The notes: generated from the sequence alone by a model not told the origin. Numbered from the stretch's first letter, positions 18,426 to 27,546 are shown. The stretch: 54,561 nucleotides of DNA from Actinokineospora spheciospongiae (GCF_000564855.1 NZ_AYXG01000056.1:1-54561); one strand, 5' to 3'. Numbers and translations: made by a program.

Positions 18426-19222
18426 GATCCTGTGCTCCGGTAGTTGCGGACCCCCACGCGCCAGAACAGCGCGGCGAGGCAGGCGGCGACGAGCGCAACC
18501 ACCGGCGAGCACCAGCGCAGCCAGTCCGGCAGGCCGAGCGGGTCGGGGCGGTCGAGCAGGGCGAGGGCGGGCAGGTACGCCACGAACGCGAACCCCAGGG
18601 CGATGGCGAACAGGTCGCGGAACCAGCCGCCGAACATGGTGACCGGGTAGGAGGTGAAGTCGCGGCCGCCGTAGGTGAACGCGTTGGCGACCTCCCCGGA
18701 CTCGATCCACCAGAACGCCACGGTGGCCCCGGCGACGAACAGGCTGCCGAAGAAGACCCCGCCCACCAGCGGCGCGACCACCGCCAGCACGGCCGCGCCG
18801 AGGGTCCAGTGCACGCCCGCGACGGCCAGCGCGACGACGTAGAGCACGAGCCCCTGCACGACGCGGCCGACCCGGCGGAAGGCGAAGTTCACCGCCACGA
18901 GCTGCGCCAGCGTCGACAGCGGTCGCAGCAGCAGCGAGTCGAACTGCCCGCTGCGCACGTACTCGCGCAGCCGGTCGGCGGTGCCCACGGCCATGTCGGC
19001 CAGGGAGAACGACGCCGCCGACAGCGCCGCCATGAGCAGCACCGGCCCGCCGCCGAACCCGCCGAGCCCCCCGGTCACCGAGAACAGCACGAAGACCGTG
19101 GCGATGTCGAGGGCGTTGACCGCCATGCTGCCGAACAGGTCGATCAGGAACGAGGCGCGGTACTGCGCCTGGGAGCGGATCTGCGCCCGGACCACGTGCG
19201 CGTAGACGCGGGCGCTAGCCAC
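18422..19222 (-). CDS. ABC-2 type transporter permease (second of two)
   Basis: 266 residues with six predicted membrane segments, starting MASARVYAHVVRAQIRSQAQ. The conserved YVRSGQFDSLLLRPL and FWWIESGEVANAFTYGGRDF blocks are typical of the ABC-2 (DUF990) permease pair. The start overlaps the preceding permease by 8 bp and the end overlaps the ATPase by 4 bp, so the three genes form a tightly coupled operon for a heterodimeric exporter. Cargo is not predictable. Confidence 0.85.
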   Translation of the reverse strand: MASARVYAHVVRAQIRSQAQYRASFLIDLFGSMAVNALDIATVFVLFSVTGGLGGFGGGPVLLMAALSAASFSLADMAVGTADRLREYVRSGQFDSLLLRPLSTLAQLVAVNFAFRRVGRVVQGLVLYVVALAVAGVHWTLGAAVLAVVAPLVGGVFFGSLFVAGATVAFWWIESGEVANAFTYGGRDFTSYPVTMFGGWFRDLFAIALGFAFVAYLPALALLDRPDPLGLPDWLRWCSPVVALVAACLAALFWRVGVRNYRSTGS

Positions 19223-20012
19223 CCTGCACCACCAGCCTGCGCACCCCGCGCCGCTGCACCACCCGGCAGGCCCAGAGCAGCAGGAGAGCCCACGCGGCCT
19301 GACCGGCGAGCACCAGCAGCCCGTGCCCGAGCCCGCCGCGCTCGACCGCGATGTCGATCGAGGACTGCATCAGCACCGGGAACGGCGTGGCCACCCACAG
19401 CAGCGTCGAGAGCCACTCCGGCAGGACCGCCAGCGGGAAGTACAGGCCGCTGGCGAAGCCGGAGAAGAACACCCACACCATGTTCAGCCCGCGGATGTCG
19501 AGCAGCCAGAACGCGGTGAGGCCGATCAGGTAGCGGCAGGCGAAGCCGGTGACCACGGCCAGCACCAGCGACAGGAGCAGGACCGGGTACACCAGCGGGT
19601 CGTCCGGCACGTACAGCCCGAACGCGAACGCGCCCACCCCCAGCGGGACGGCGAGCCGGGTCAACACGGCGAAGCAGGCCCGGCCCAGGTCGGTCCACAG
19701 GTAGGTCCACAGTGGATCGATCGGGCGCAGCAGGTCTGCGACCACGTCCCCGGTGCGCACCCGCTCGGCCAGGTCCAGCGGCGTCCAACTGTTGACCGTG
19801 GCGAGCATCCCCTGCCCGAGCCAGACGTAGGTGACCAACTGCGAGCCGCTGTAGCCCGCCACCGAGCCCGCCTCCTCGGCGACCGAGAGCAGCAGGTAGC
19901 AGCGCAGGAAGCCGAACACGCTGTTGGTGAAGATCCCGGCGAAGGTGGCTTGGCGGTAGGTGGAGTAGCGGCGGAACCCGGCCGCGAGGAGGGCCAGCGG
20001 GGCGCGCGACAC
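19215..20012 (-). CDS. ABC-2 type transporter permease (first of two)
   Basis: 265 residues with six predicted membrane segments. The GTG at 20012 is set by GGAGGAGG 8 nt upstream; the frame is open further but runs into the divergent PfkB gene. It shares the YRQATFAGIFTNSVFGFLRC start and RVRTGDVVADLLRPIDP block with its partner, indicating paralogues that form a heterodimer. It is first in the three-gene exporter operon, divergent from the kinase gene at 20136. Confidence 0.85.
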   Translation of the reverse strand: MSRAPLALLAAGFRRYSTYRQATFAGIFTNSVFGFLRCYLLLSVAEEAGSVAGYSGSQLVTYVWLGQGMLATVNSWTPLDLAERVRTGDVVADLLRPIDPLWTYLWTDLGRACFAVLTRLAVPLGVGAFAFGLYVPDDPLVYPVLLLSLVLAVVTGFACRYLIGLTAFWLLDIRGLNMVWVFFSGFASGLYFPLAVLPEWLSTLLWVATPFPVLMQSSIDIAVERGGLGHGLLVLAGQAAWALLLLWACRVVQRRGVRRLVVQGG

Positions 20013-20135
20013 TGCCTGCCTCCTCCGGGGGTCGTGGCCGCGGACGGGGCGGCCGAAGGGGCTTTCTACCCTAGGGCGCCGGGTGCCCGCGACCCGGTTT
20101 CCGCACCGAGGCAGTTCGCACCGCTGGAGGACCGC

Positions 20136-21026
20136 ATGCCAGACGCCCCCGCCGTGGTCGTGGTCGGCGACGCCGCGCTGGACGTGCTCGCCCGCCACCG
20201 CGACCCGGTCGCGCACGGCGGCGACACCCGGGCCCGGGTGCGGATCACCCCCGGCGGGGCGGGCGCGAACACCGCCGCCTGGCTCGCGCGCGCCGGGGCG
20301 GCGACCACCCTGGTCGCCAGGGTCGGCGCGGACACCGCGGGGCAGCAGGTCCGGGCCGAGCTGGAGGCGGGAGGGGTGGCCTGCGCGTTCACGATCGACC
20401 CGACGGCGGCCACCGGCTGCGTGGTCGTGCTGGTCGACGGCGCCGGCCAGCGCAGCATGCTGCCCGACCGGGGCGCCAACGCCGGGCTGGTGGGCGCCGA
20501 CGCGCACCCGGCGGTGCTCGCCGCGGCGGACCACCTGCACCTGTCCGGGTACGTGCTGCTCGACGAGGCCTCGCGCCAGGGCGGCCTGGACGTGCTGGCG
20601 GCGGCGCGGGCGGCGGGGCTGAGCACCTCGGTGGACCCGCAGTCGGCCGGGTTGATCGAGGACCCGGCGGCGTTCCTGGACTGGGTGCGCGGCACCGACC
20701 TGCTGCTGCCCAACAACGACGAACTGCACGCCCTGACCGGCTCGCGCGACCCGTTGAGCGCGAGGTCGCTGCTCGAAGCGGTGGGCGCGGTGGCGGTCAC
20801 GGACGGGCCGCGGGGCGCGTGCTGGGTGTCGCCGGGGACGGTGGTGTCGGTCTCAGCGGAGGAGGCCACCTGCGTGGACTCGACCGGGGCCGGGGACGCG
20901 TTCGACGCGGGGCTGCTGGTGGCGTGGCTGTCCGGGGCGGGGCCGGAGGAGGCGCTGCGCGCGGGCGTCGCCGCGGGGAGCGCGGCCGTGGCCCGGGTGG
21001 GTGCACGGCCGGGCGCCCGCGGCTGA
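20136..21026 (+). CDS. PfkB-family carbohydrate/nucleoside kinase
   Basis: 296 residues. PfkB signature 1 (GGAGANTAAWLARAGA) and signature 2 (DSTGAGDAFDAG, with the catalytic Asp in GAGD) are both present. The ATG is set by GGAGG 5 nt upstream. PfkB enzymes phosphorylate ribose, adenosine, fructose phosphates or pseudouridine. With psuG 2.7 kb away a pseudouridine kinase role is attractive, but the intervening convergent exporter breaks the usual psuK-psuG pairing, so no symbol is given. Confidence 0.82.
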   Translation: MPDAPAVVVVGDAALDVLARHRDPVAHGGDTRARVRITPGGAGANTAAWLARAGAATTLVARVGADTAGQQVRAELEAGGVACAFTIDPTAATGCVVVLVDGAGQRSMLPDRGANAGLVGADAHPAVLAAADHLHLSGYVLLDEASRQGGLDVLAAARAAGLSTSVDPQSAGLIEDPAAFLDWVRGTDLLLPNNDELHALTGSRDPLSARSLLEAVGAVAVTDGPRGACWVSPGTVVSVSAEEATCVDSTGAGDAFDAGLLVAWLSGAGPEEALRAGVAAGSAAVARVGARPGARG

Positions 21027-21032
21027 TCAGCC
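21021..21032. other. Palindrome containing both stop codons of convergent genes
   Basis: GGCTGATCAGCC is a perfect 12-bp palindrome. TGA of the kinase (21024-21026) and TGA of the DUF3099 gene on the other strand (21029-21027) abut with no base between them. Confidence 0.85.
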
Positions 21033-21341
21033 CTCGATCACCTCGTGGTTCTTCGCCTCGATCGCGGTGGCCTCGCGCCGGTAGCGGTTGACCTTCTCCG
21101 CCTTGCGCGGCGGCCGGTCGTTGGCGATCAGCACCGCGATCCAGGGCAGCGGGACCGACAGCGCGACGAACCCCAGGGCCAACCACCAGGTGTGGTAGGT
21201 CAGCCCGGCCAGCAGCAGGCACGGGATGCGCAGGCTCATCATGATCATGTACTTGCGCTTGCGGGCCGCGAACTGGTCCTCGTACGACGGCTCGGCCTCG
21301 GTGATCAGAACCGGGGTGCCGCCACGGTCGGAGTCCTTCAC
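21027..21341 (-). CDS. DUF3099 membrane protein
   Basis: 104 residues. A charged N terminus (LITEAEPSYEDQFAARKRKY) leads into two membrane segments at about 34-52 and 55-72, then a charged tail. The LITEA...SYEDQFAARKRKY block is the DUF3099 hallmark of actinobacteria. The GTG at 21341 is chosen because GGAGG lies at ideal spacing; the open frame further upstream would overlap the divergent methyltransferase. Function is unknown. Confidence 0.85.
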   Translation of the reverse strand: MKDSDRGGTPVLITEAEPSYEDQFAARKRKYMIMMSLRIPCLLLAGLTYHTWWLALGFVALSVPLPWIAVLIANDRPPRKAEKVNRYRREATAIEAKNHEVIEG

Positions 21342-21468
21342 GACACCACCTCCTCGCTCATCGTAGAACGCGGTGGTAGTGGCACCGCATTCCCCAGCTT
21401 GCGCCATCCGGGTGGACATGGCCACGTGAGTCGAAGCGCATTCGGTGTCCCCCGGTAGAAAAGGAGCC

Positions 21469-22188
21469 ATGGCCCAGACCCGCCGGGAGAGCCCGCTCGC
21501 CCGGCTGCGGTACCGCGTCGCGGCCGCCAACCTCGCGCGCCACCTGCCCGGGGAGCCGTGCCGGGTGCTGGACGTGGCGGGCGGCGCGGGCGGCGACGCG
21601 CTGCCGCTGGCCGCGCTCGGCCACGAGGTGACCCTGGTCGACCCGGCGGGTGCCCTGCTGGAGTGCGCCCGCACCCACGCCGAGGGCCTGCCCGGCCGGG
21701 TGCACGTGGTGCAGGCGCACGCCGAGGACGTGCCGCACCTGTTCACCGCCGCCGCCTTCGACGTCGTGCTCTGCCACGGCCTGCTGCACCACGTCGACGA
21801 CCGGGTGGCGCTGCTGCGCGCGGTGACCGCCCCGCTGCGCCCCGGCGGCCTGCTGTCGGTCGTCGGCCCCAACCCGGCCGCCGACCCGCTCGTCGCCGCC
21901 GCGGGCGAGGGCGACCTCGACCGCGCGCTCGCCCTCGCCGGTTCCGGCCGGGTCTGGGTGCAGGAGGTGCGGGCCGCGCTGCCCGCCTGCACCGCGGACG
22001 ACGTCCGCGCGGACCTCACCGCGCTGGGCGCCGAGCCGATCGCGCACTACGGCATCCGCTGCGTCGCCGACCTGGTGGCGCCCCCGGTCGACCCGGACGC
22101 GCTGGAGGTCCTGGAGCTGGCCCTCGCCGACCGGATGCCCTACCCGCTGCTCGCCCGCTTCTTCCACCTGCTCGCCCGCCGGGGCTGA
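21469..22188 (+). CDS. SAM-dependent methyltransferase (class I)
   Basis: 239 residues. Motif I is LDVAGGAGGDAL near residues 36-47, motif II VTLVDPA, followed by DVVLCHGLLHHVDD and LRPGGLLSVV (motifs IV-VI), typical of the UbiE/CmoM-like class. The ATG at 21469 is fixed by AAAGGAG 6 nt upstream. Substrate is unknown. It is followed after 27 bp by another methyltransferase gene that is then coupled to dtd, so a translation/tRNA link is possible but unproven. Confidence 0.83.
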   Translation: MAQTRRESPLARLRYRVAAANLARHLPGEPCRVLDVAGGAGGDALPLAALGHEVTLVDPAGALLECARTHAEGLPGRVHVVQAHAEDVPHLFTAAAFDVVLCHGLLHHVDDRVALLRAVTAPLRPGGLLSVVGPNPAADPLVAAAGEGDLDRALALAGSGRVWVQEVRAALPACTADDVRADLTALGAEPIAHYGIRCVADLVAPPVDPDALEVLELALADRMPYPLLARFFHLLARRG

Positions 22189-22215
22189 TCGGACCGGGCG
22201 TGCGAACATGCCCCG

Positions 22216-23721
22216 GTGTCCACCCAGCTCCCGGTCATGACCGACGACTTCTGCCTGCGCCTCGCCGACTCGCTGCGCGGGGCCGACTACGACGGCGACG
22301 GGGTGGTGGCCGCGCTCGGTGAGCAGGCGCACGCCGCCCTGGGCCGCAACGAACCCGAGCCCGCCCGCCGCGCCACCCGCGGCGGCTCCCCGGTGGAGAC
22401 GCTGATCCGGCTGTTCCTCGTCGGCGACGCCGAGCCGCGCGAGCGCGTCGCGGCGGCCCTGACCGGCCTCGACCTGGACGAGGCCGCCGCCACCGGCCTG
22501 CTGCGCGTCGACGGCGGCACCGTGCGCGCCGGGCTGGACCTGCGCCCGCACGCCGACGAGGACGGCTCCTGGTGGGTGCTCGCCGACCTCGACTCCGACC
22601 AGCTCGGCGGCCCGGTCGGCACCGACCACGTGCTCGGCATCGGGCACGCCTCGCTCAGCCTGGCCAGGGCCACCACCCGCCGCCCGGTCGGCACCGTGCT
22701 CGACCTGGGCACCGGCTGCGGCGTGCAGGCGCTGCACGCGAGCAGGCACGCGGGTGCCATCACCGCCACCGACCTGTCCTCCCGCGCGCTGGCGCTGGCC
22801 TCGGCGACCTTCCGGCTCAACGGGCTCAAGGTGGAGACGCTGCGCGGGTCGTGGTTCGAGCCGGTCGAGGGCCGCGGGTTCGACCAGGTGGTGTGCAACC
22901 CGCCGTTCGTGGTCGGCCCGCCCCGGGTGGACTACGTCTACCGCGACTCCGGGCTCGCGGGCGACGACGCCAGCGCGCTGGTGGTGCGCGGGGTGCCGAA
23001 GGTGCTCAACCCCGGCGGCACCGGGCAGTTCCTGGCCTCCTGGCTGCACCGGCGCGGCGAGGACTGGGCCGACCGGGTGACGTCCTGGCTGCCCGACGAG
23101 GGCGTGGACGCCTGGTTCGTGCAGCGCGACGTCGCCGAGCCCGCGCTCTACGTCGGTACCTGGCTGCGCGACGCGGGCATCGACCCCCGCTCGGCGGAGG
23201 GTTCGGCCAAGGCCGCGGCGTGGCTGGACTGGTTCGACGAGAACGGCGTGTCCGGCGTCGGCTTCGGCTTCGTGACGCTGCGCGCCACCGACAGCGACAC
23301 CGAGGTGGCCTGCGAGGACCTGCGCCACCACTACGACGACCCGCTGGGCGAGGAGGCGGGCCGCTGGTTGGACCGGGTGGCCTGGCTGCGCGCGCACGCC
23401 TCCGCCGAGGCCCTGCTGGCCGCGACCTACGTGGTGGCGCCGACGGTGGTGCTGGAGCGGGTCGCCGAGCCGGGCGACGACGGCTGGCGCGAGGTGGTCC
23501 GCAGGCTGCACCGCACCGACGGGCCGGGCTGGCAGCAGGAGACCGACGAGCTGGTGACCGCGCTGCTGGCGGGCTGCCGGGGCGCGCTGCCGATGGGTGA
23601 GCTGCTGGCGCTGCTGGCCGCCGGGCACGGGGTGCCCGCCGGGGAGGTCGTGGCCGCGGCGGTCCCGGTGGTGGCCGACCTGGTCACGCACGGGATGCTG
23701 CTGCCGGTGGAACTGGCGTGA
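22216..23721 (+). CDS. N-methyltransferase of the NPPF (HemK/RlmG-like) class with N- and C-terminal extensions
   Basis: 501 residues. A Rossmann methyltransferase core has motif I LDLGTGCGVQAL near 159-170 and the substrate-amide motif NPPF at about 229-232. That motif marks enzymes methylating exocyclic amines of nucleobases or glutamine side chains. An N-terminal ~140-residue helical domain and a long C-terminal region surround the core, the layout of a widespread actinobacterial family with unassigned substrate. The GTG at 22216 has no clear Shine-Dalgarno. The stop overlaps the dtd start by 4 bp. Confidence 0.8.
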   Translation: MSTQLPVMTDDFCLRLADSLRGADYDGDGVVAALGEQAHAALGRNEPEPARRATRGGSPVETLIRLFLVGDAEPRERVAAALTGLDLDEAAATGLLRVDGGTVRAGLDLRPHADEDGSWWVLADLDSDQLGGPVGTDHVLGIGHASLSLARATTRRPVGTVLDLGTGCGVQALHASRHAGAITATDLSSRALALASATFRLNGLKVETLRGSWFEPVEGRGFDQVVCNPPFVVGPPRVDYVYRDSGLAGDDASALVVRGVPKVLNPGGTGQFLASWLHRRGEDWADRVTSWLPDEGVDAWFVQRDVAEPALYVGTWLRDAGIDPRSAEGSAKAAAWLDWFDENGVSGVGFGFVTLRATDSDTEVACEDLRHHYDDPLGEEAGRWLDRVAWLRAHASAEALLAATYVVAPTVVLERVAEPGDDGWREVVRRLHRTDGPGWQQETDELVTALLAGCRGALPMGELLALLAAGHGVPAGEVVAAAVPVVADLVTHGMLLPVELA

Positions 23722-24143
23722 GGGCGGTCGTGGCCCGCGTCACCCGGGCGTCGGTCGTGGTCGACGGCGAGACCGTCGGCGCGATCGACGAACCGGGGCT
23801 GCTGGTCCTGCTCGGGGTGCACGTGGAGGACACCGCGGCGCAGGCCGCGACCATGGCGCGCAAGCTCCACGAGCTGCGGCTGCTCCGGGACGAGAAGTCG
23901 TGCGCCGACACCGGGGCACCACTGCTGGTGGTGAGCCAATTCACACTCTACGGCGATGCCCGCAAGGGCCGCCGCCCGTCGTGGACCGCCGCCGCCCGAC
24001 CGGAGGTCGCCGAACCGCTCGTGGCCGCCACCGTGGCCGACCTCCTGGCCCGCGGCGCCCGGGTGCGGACCGGTCGGTTCGGCGCCGCGATGGCGGTCGA
24101 GAGTGTCAACGACGGCCCCTTCACCGTGGTCCTGGACATCTAG
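23718..24143 (+). CDS. dtd: D-aminoacyl-tRNA deacylase
   Basis: 141 residues, the normal Dtd length. Hydrolyses D-aminoacyl-tRNAs and glycyl-tRNA(Ala), acting as a proofreading factor. The catalytic SQFTLYGD motif is at 73-80 and the C-terminal chiral-selection motif reads NDGPFT (more commonly NxGPVT). The GTG start overlaps the stop of the preceding methyltransferase by 4 bp (GTGA), so the two are co-translated. Confidence 0.93.
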   Translation: MRAVVARVTRASVVVDGETVGAIDEPGLLVLLGVHVEDTAAQAATMARKLHELRLLRDEKSCADTGAPLLVVSQFTLYGDARKGRRPSWTAAARPEVAEPLVAATVADLLARGARVRTGRFGAAMAVESVNDGPFTVVLDI

Positions 24144-24313
24144 AGGCACCCGCGCGCACCCCGAACCGTCTGCGGTGGACGGTGGCGCTCGGCGGGTGAC
24201 CGAAGTCCCTGTTCGTCCCCCCGAATCCCGGGTACCCCCCGGGTTCTCAGCCAAAGCTCAGGCAAACCTGAGCAACCGCGCAGGTCGACGTGGCGTCATC
24301 CATGTGGGAGAGC

Positions 24314-24340
24314 GGGAACGAATCCGGTCCCCACGGCGTT
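24314..24340 (+). promoter_or_regulatory. ECF-sigma promoter of sigB (GGGAAC-N17-CGTT)
   Basis: GGGAAC at 24314-24319 and CGTT at 24337-24340 are separated by 17 bp, an excellent match to the SigE/SigH-type consensus. The ATG of sigB is 39 bp downstream. In M. tuberculosis sigB is transcribed by SigE and SigH, so this arrangement fits known biology. Confidence 0.75.
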
Positions 24341-24379
24341 TCCACAGACAGAACCACCGCGACAGGGGGAGGGAGCACC

Positions 24380-25354
24380 ATGACGGTCCCGCAGCAGCGC
24401 GAGTCCGAGCAGCTCACCTACGAAGCCGACCTCGACGCCCAAGGGCCCGCCGCCGACCTCGTCCGGGTGTACCTCAACGGAATCGGCCGCACGGCACTGC
24501 TCACCGCGGCGCAGGAGGTGGAGCTGGCCAAGCGCATCGAGGCGGGGGTCTTCGCGCAGCACATGCTCGACACCGCGCCCGCGCTGTCCCCCGCGCGCCG
24601 CGCCGAGCTGCGCGCGCTGGTGGCCGACGGCCTCTCCGCCAAGAACCACCTGCTCGAGGCGAACCTGCGGCTGGTCGTGTCGCTGGCCAAGCGCTACACC
24701 GGCCGGGGGATGCCGCTGCTCGACCTGATCCAGGAGGGCAACCTCGGGCTCATCCGCGCGGTCGAGAAGTTCGACTACACCAAGGGTTTCAAGTTCTCCA
24801 CCTACGCCACGTGGTGGATTCGCCAGGCCATCACCCGCGGCATGGCCGACCAGGGCCGCACCATCCGGCTCCCGGTCCACCTGGTCGAGCAGGTCAACAA
24901 GCTCGCCAGGATCAAGCGCGACCTGCACCAGTCCCTTGGCCGTGAGGCCACCAAGGACGAGCTGGCCAAGGAAGCGGGCCTGACCCCGGAGAAGGTCGCC
25001 GACCTGCTCGACCACGCCCGCGACCCGGTGAGCCTGGACATGCCGGTGGGTGCCGAGGAGGACGCCCCGCTGGGCGACTTCATCCAGGACGGCGAGGCCA
25101 CCGACGCCGAGAGCGCGGTCATCTCCGGCCTGCTGCAGGACGACATGCGCCGCGTGCTGGCCACCCTGGACGACCGCGAGCAGTCCGTCATCCGCCTGCG
25201 CTACGGCCTCGACGACGGCCAGCCGCGCACCCTCGACCAGATCGGCAAGAGCTTCGGCCTCTCCCGCGAGCGGGTCCGCCAGATCGAGCGCGAGGTCATG
25301 TCCAAGCTCCGCCAGGGCGAGCGCGCCGAGAAGCTGCGCGCCTACGCCAGCTAG
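24380..25354 (+). CDS. sigB: Stress/principal-like sigma factor SigB (group 2)
   Basis: 324 residues, shorter than SigA because it lacks the long acidic N terminus. [20 protein letters not shown] begins region 1.2; region 2 is at about 110-165 ([34 protein letters not shown]); region 4.2 has [18 protein letters not shown]. It closely resembles M. tuberculosis SigB as remembered. The ATG follows a GGGGGAGGGAG ribosome site. It is transcribed from an ECF-type promoter, so it should be switched on by envelope or oxidative stress sigma factors, then recognise SigA-like promoters. Confidence 0.95.
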   Translation: MTVPQQRESEQLTYEADLDAQGPAADLVRVYLNGIGRTALLTAAQEVELAKRIEAGVFAQHMLDTAPALSPARRAELRALVADGLSAKNHLLEANLRLVVSLAKRYTGRGMPLLDLIQEGNLGLIRAVEKFDYTKGFKFSTYATWWIRQAITRGMADQGRTIRLPVHLVEQVNKLARIKRDLHQSLGREATKDELAKEAGLTPEKVADLLDHARDPVSLDMPVGAEEDAPLGDFIQDGEATDAESAVISGLLQDDMRRVLATLDDREQSVIRLRYGLDDGQPRTLDQIGKSFGLSRERVRQIEREVMSKLRQGERAEKLRAYAS

Positions 25355-25393
25355 TCCCACCCGATCGGCCCAGCCGATCCCATCCAGACCCCC

Positions 25394-25427
25394 GGATCAG
25401 GCCGGTCCCCGCGGACCGGCCTGATCC
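25394..25427 (+). terminator. Terminator after sigB
   Basis: A perfect 15-bp stem with a CCGC tetraloop, beginning 40 nt after the sigB stop. The arms contain GGATCAGGCCGGTCC and its complement. Confidence 0.85.
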
Positions 25428-25484
25428 CATCGGGGGGACTTCTCGAAAACGAGCAACCTTCGCCGGTGCCGCACCGTCTTGGTG

Positions 25485-25548
25485 TGTGGGTCACCCGAAC
25501 AGCAGCGTTGACATGTGACCCCGGTCACGGGAACCTGGGTGACCCACA
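25485..25548. repeat. 12-bp inverted repeat bracketing a CRP-like site
   Basis: TGTGGGTCACCC (25485-25496) and GGGTGACCCACA (25537-25548) are exact complements 40 bp apart. The CRP-like palindrome at 25514-25529 lies between them, slightly to the right of centre. Each arm contains GGTCACC or GGTGACC, a variant of the same GTGAC/GTCAC core. Confidence 0.7.
25514..25529. promoter_or_regulatory. CRP-like binding site (TGTGA-N6-TCACG)
   Basis: TGTGA, six bases, then TCACG matches the site recognised by actinobacterial CRP/GlxR-type regulators (TGTGA-N6-TCACA). The inner GTGACC-CC-GGTCAC is a perfect palindrome. It lies 222 bp upstream of the class I fumarase, a plausible carbon-flux target. Confidence 0.6.
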
Positions 25549-25750
25549 AACTTGGCGGACCGGAGAACCCGGCACCCGCCCGCGACGGGAGGTCGGGACG
25601 GCCGGGGGCCGCCCCGGCCTTCCGGCATTCGGGGGTCTTTCCCGACGACCGGTGTGGCGGCGGTTACGCGGGGTCCGGATCACAGGGAGCCCGCGCGGGG
25701 GCGGGGGTAGGTTCCTTGGCACATCTCGCGCGCAAGGGAGCCCGCTCATC

Positions 25751-27412
25751 GTGACCGCCACCACGAACTTCGAGTACACCGACGTCCTGCCGCTCGCGCC
25801 CGACACCACCACCGAGTACCGGCTCGTCAGCCCGGACGGGGTCAGCGTCGTCGAGGCCGCCGGGCGCCGGTTCCTCCAGGTCGAGCCGGAGGCGCTGACC
25901 CTGCTCGCCAAGGAGGCGATCAAGGACATCCAGCACCTGCTGCGCACCAGCCACCTCGCCCAGCTCCGCGCGATCGTCGACGACCCCGAGGCCAGCGGCA
26001 ACGACCGGTTCGTGGCCATGGACCTGCTGCGCAACGCGTGCATCGCCGCGGGCGGCGTGCTGCCGATGTGCCAGGACACCGGCACCGCGATCGTCATGGG
26101 CAAGCGCAGCGAGAACGTGCTGACCGGAGGCACCGACGAGCAGGCGCTCTCCCGGGGCATCTTCGAGGCCTACCAGGAGCTGAACCTGCGGTACTCGCAG
26201 ATGGCCCCGGTCACCTTCTGGGACGAGAAGAACACCGGCAGCAACCTGCCCGCCCAGATCGACATCCACACCAAGCCGGGCACCGACCCCAGCTACGAGT
26301 TCCTGTTCATGGCCAAGGGCGGCGGCTCGGCGAACAAGACCTTCCTCTACCAGGAGACCAAGGCCGTCCTGAACCCGACGCGGCTGGCGAAGTTCCTCGA
26401 CGAGAAGCTGCGCTCCCTGGGCACCGCCGCCTGCCCGCCGTACCACCTGGCGATCGTCGTCGGCGGCCTCAGCGCCGAGCAGAACCTCAAGACGGCGAAG
26501 CTGGCGTCGGCCCGCTACCTGGACAACCTGCCCACCGAGGGCTCCGCCCTGGGCCACGCCTTCCGGGACGTGGACCTGGAGCGGCAGGTGCTGGACATGA
26601 CCCGGCAGTTCGGCATCGGCGCCCAGTTCGGCGGCAAGTACTTCTGCCACGACGTGCGTGTGATCCGGTTGCCCCGGCACGGCGCTTCCTGCCCGGTCGG
26701 GCTCGCGGTGTCCTGCTCGGCCGACCGGCAGGCCAAGGCGAAGATCACCCCGGACGGGGTGTTCCTGGAGGCGCTGGAGCGCGACCCGGCCCAGTTCCTC
26801 CCGGAGGTGCACGGCGAGGAGCTGTCCGACGAGGTGGTCCAGGTCGACCTGACCCGGCCCATGTCGGAGATCCGCGAGCTGCTGACGACGCTGCCGGTGA
26901 AGACGCGGCTGTCGCTGACCGGTCCGCTGGTGGTGGCCCGCGACATCGCCCACGCCAAGATCAAGGAGCGCCTGGACGCGGGCGAGGGGATGCCGCAGTA
27001 CCTCAAGGACCACCCGGTCTACTACGCCGGTCCGGCCAAGACCCCCGAGGGCTACGCCTCCGGTTCCTTCGGGCCGACCACCGCCGGGCGGATGGACTCC
27101 TACGTCGAGCAGTTCCAGGCCGCGGGCGGGTCGATGGTCATGCTGGCCAAGGGGAACCGCTCCAAGCAGGTGACCGACGCCTGCCAGGCGCACGGCGGCT
27201 TCTACCTGGGTTCCATCGGCGGCCCGGCCGCGCGGCTGGCGCAGGACTGCATCCGCAAGGTCGACGTGCTGGAGTACGCCGAGCTGGGCATGGAGGCGGT
27301 GTGGAAGATCGAGGTGGAGGACTTCCCGGCCTTCATCGTGGTGGACGACAAGGGCAACGACTTCTTCGCGGGCACCTCCGCGCCGACGCTGCAGATCTCG
27401 TTCCGCCGCTGA
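25751..27412 (+). CDS. fumA: Class I fumarate hydratase (Fe-S, single chain)
   Basis: 553 residues. Interconverts fumarate and malate in the TCA cycle using a [4Fe-4S] cluster. Cluster-region motifs are [11 protein letters not shown] near residues 114-124 and [10 protein letters not shown] with [17 protein letters not shown] around 298-325. The C-terminal beta domain contains [20 protein letters not shown] and [17 protein letters not shown]. The GTG at 25751 is chosen by similarity to family starts and a GGGAGCC nearby; the frame is open further 5'. Class I enzymes are oxygen-sensitive, yet many aerobic actinomycetes carry one. A CRP-like site and nested repeats upstream suggest catabolite-type control. 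Confidence 0.93.
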   Translation: MTATTNFEYTDVLPLAPDTTTEYRLVSPDGVSVVEAAGRRFLQVEPEALTLLAKEAIKDIQHLLRTSHLAQLRAIVDDPEASGNDRFVAMDLLRNACIAAGGVLPMCQDTGTAIVMGKRSENVLTGGTDEQALSRGIFEAYQELNLRYSQMAPVTFWDEKNTGSNLPAQIDIHTKPGTDPSYEFLFMAKGGGSANKTFLYQETKAVLNPTRLAKFLDEKLRSLGTAACPPYHLAIVVGGLSAEQNLKTAKLASARYLDNLPTEGSALGHAFRDVDLERQVLDMTRQFGIGAQFGGKYFCHDVRVIRLPRHGASCPVGLAVSCSADRQAKAKITPDGVFLEALERDPAQFLPEVHGEELSDEVVQVDLTRPMSEIRELLTTLPVKTRLSLTGPLVVARDIAHAKIKERLDAGEGMPQYLKDHPVYYAGPAKTPEGYASGSFGPTTAGRMDSYVEQFQAAGGSMVMLAKGNRSKQVTDACQAHGGFYLGSIGGPAARLAQDCIRKVDVLEYAELGMEAVWKIEVEDFPAFIVVDDKGNDFFAGTSAPTLQISFRR

Positions 27413-27428
27413 CGTCCTGAGTGGACAC

Positions 27429-27466
27429 CCGAGGGGGTCGCGCCTTGACGGGCGCGACCCCCTCGG
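27429..27466 (+). terminator. Terminator after fumarase
   Basis: A perfect 16-bp stem (left arm begins CCGAGGGGGTCG) with a 6-nt loop, starting 17 nt after the fumarase stop and followed by TGTTTG. Confidence 0.85.
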
Positions 27467-27546
27467 TGTTTGATCGTCGCCGTCGCGTGTCCCAGGGGCG
27501 TCTCGCTCGGGGCATGGAGGCAGTGATCCGATCCTTGGGGGATCAG

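Larger units (their letters stand above)
25428..25750. other. Regulatory intergenic region upstream of fumarase
   Basis: 323 bp without a gene. It carries a nested set of inverted repeats between 25485 and 25548, described separately. Downstream of 25560 I see only GC-rich sequence and a possible weak ribosome site (GGGAGCC) before the GTG at 25751. Confidence 0.6.

Noticed and set aside
24256-24273. IdeR iron box upstream of sigB (GCTCAGG-CAAA-CCTGAGC)
   Set aside because: Only one half resembles the 19-bp DtxR/IdeR consensus; the other half does not, and the AGG-CCT spacing is 4 rather than 9.
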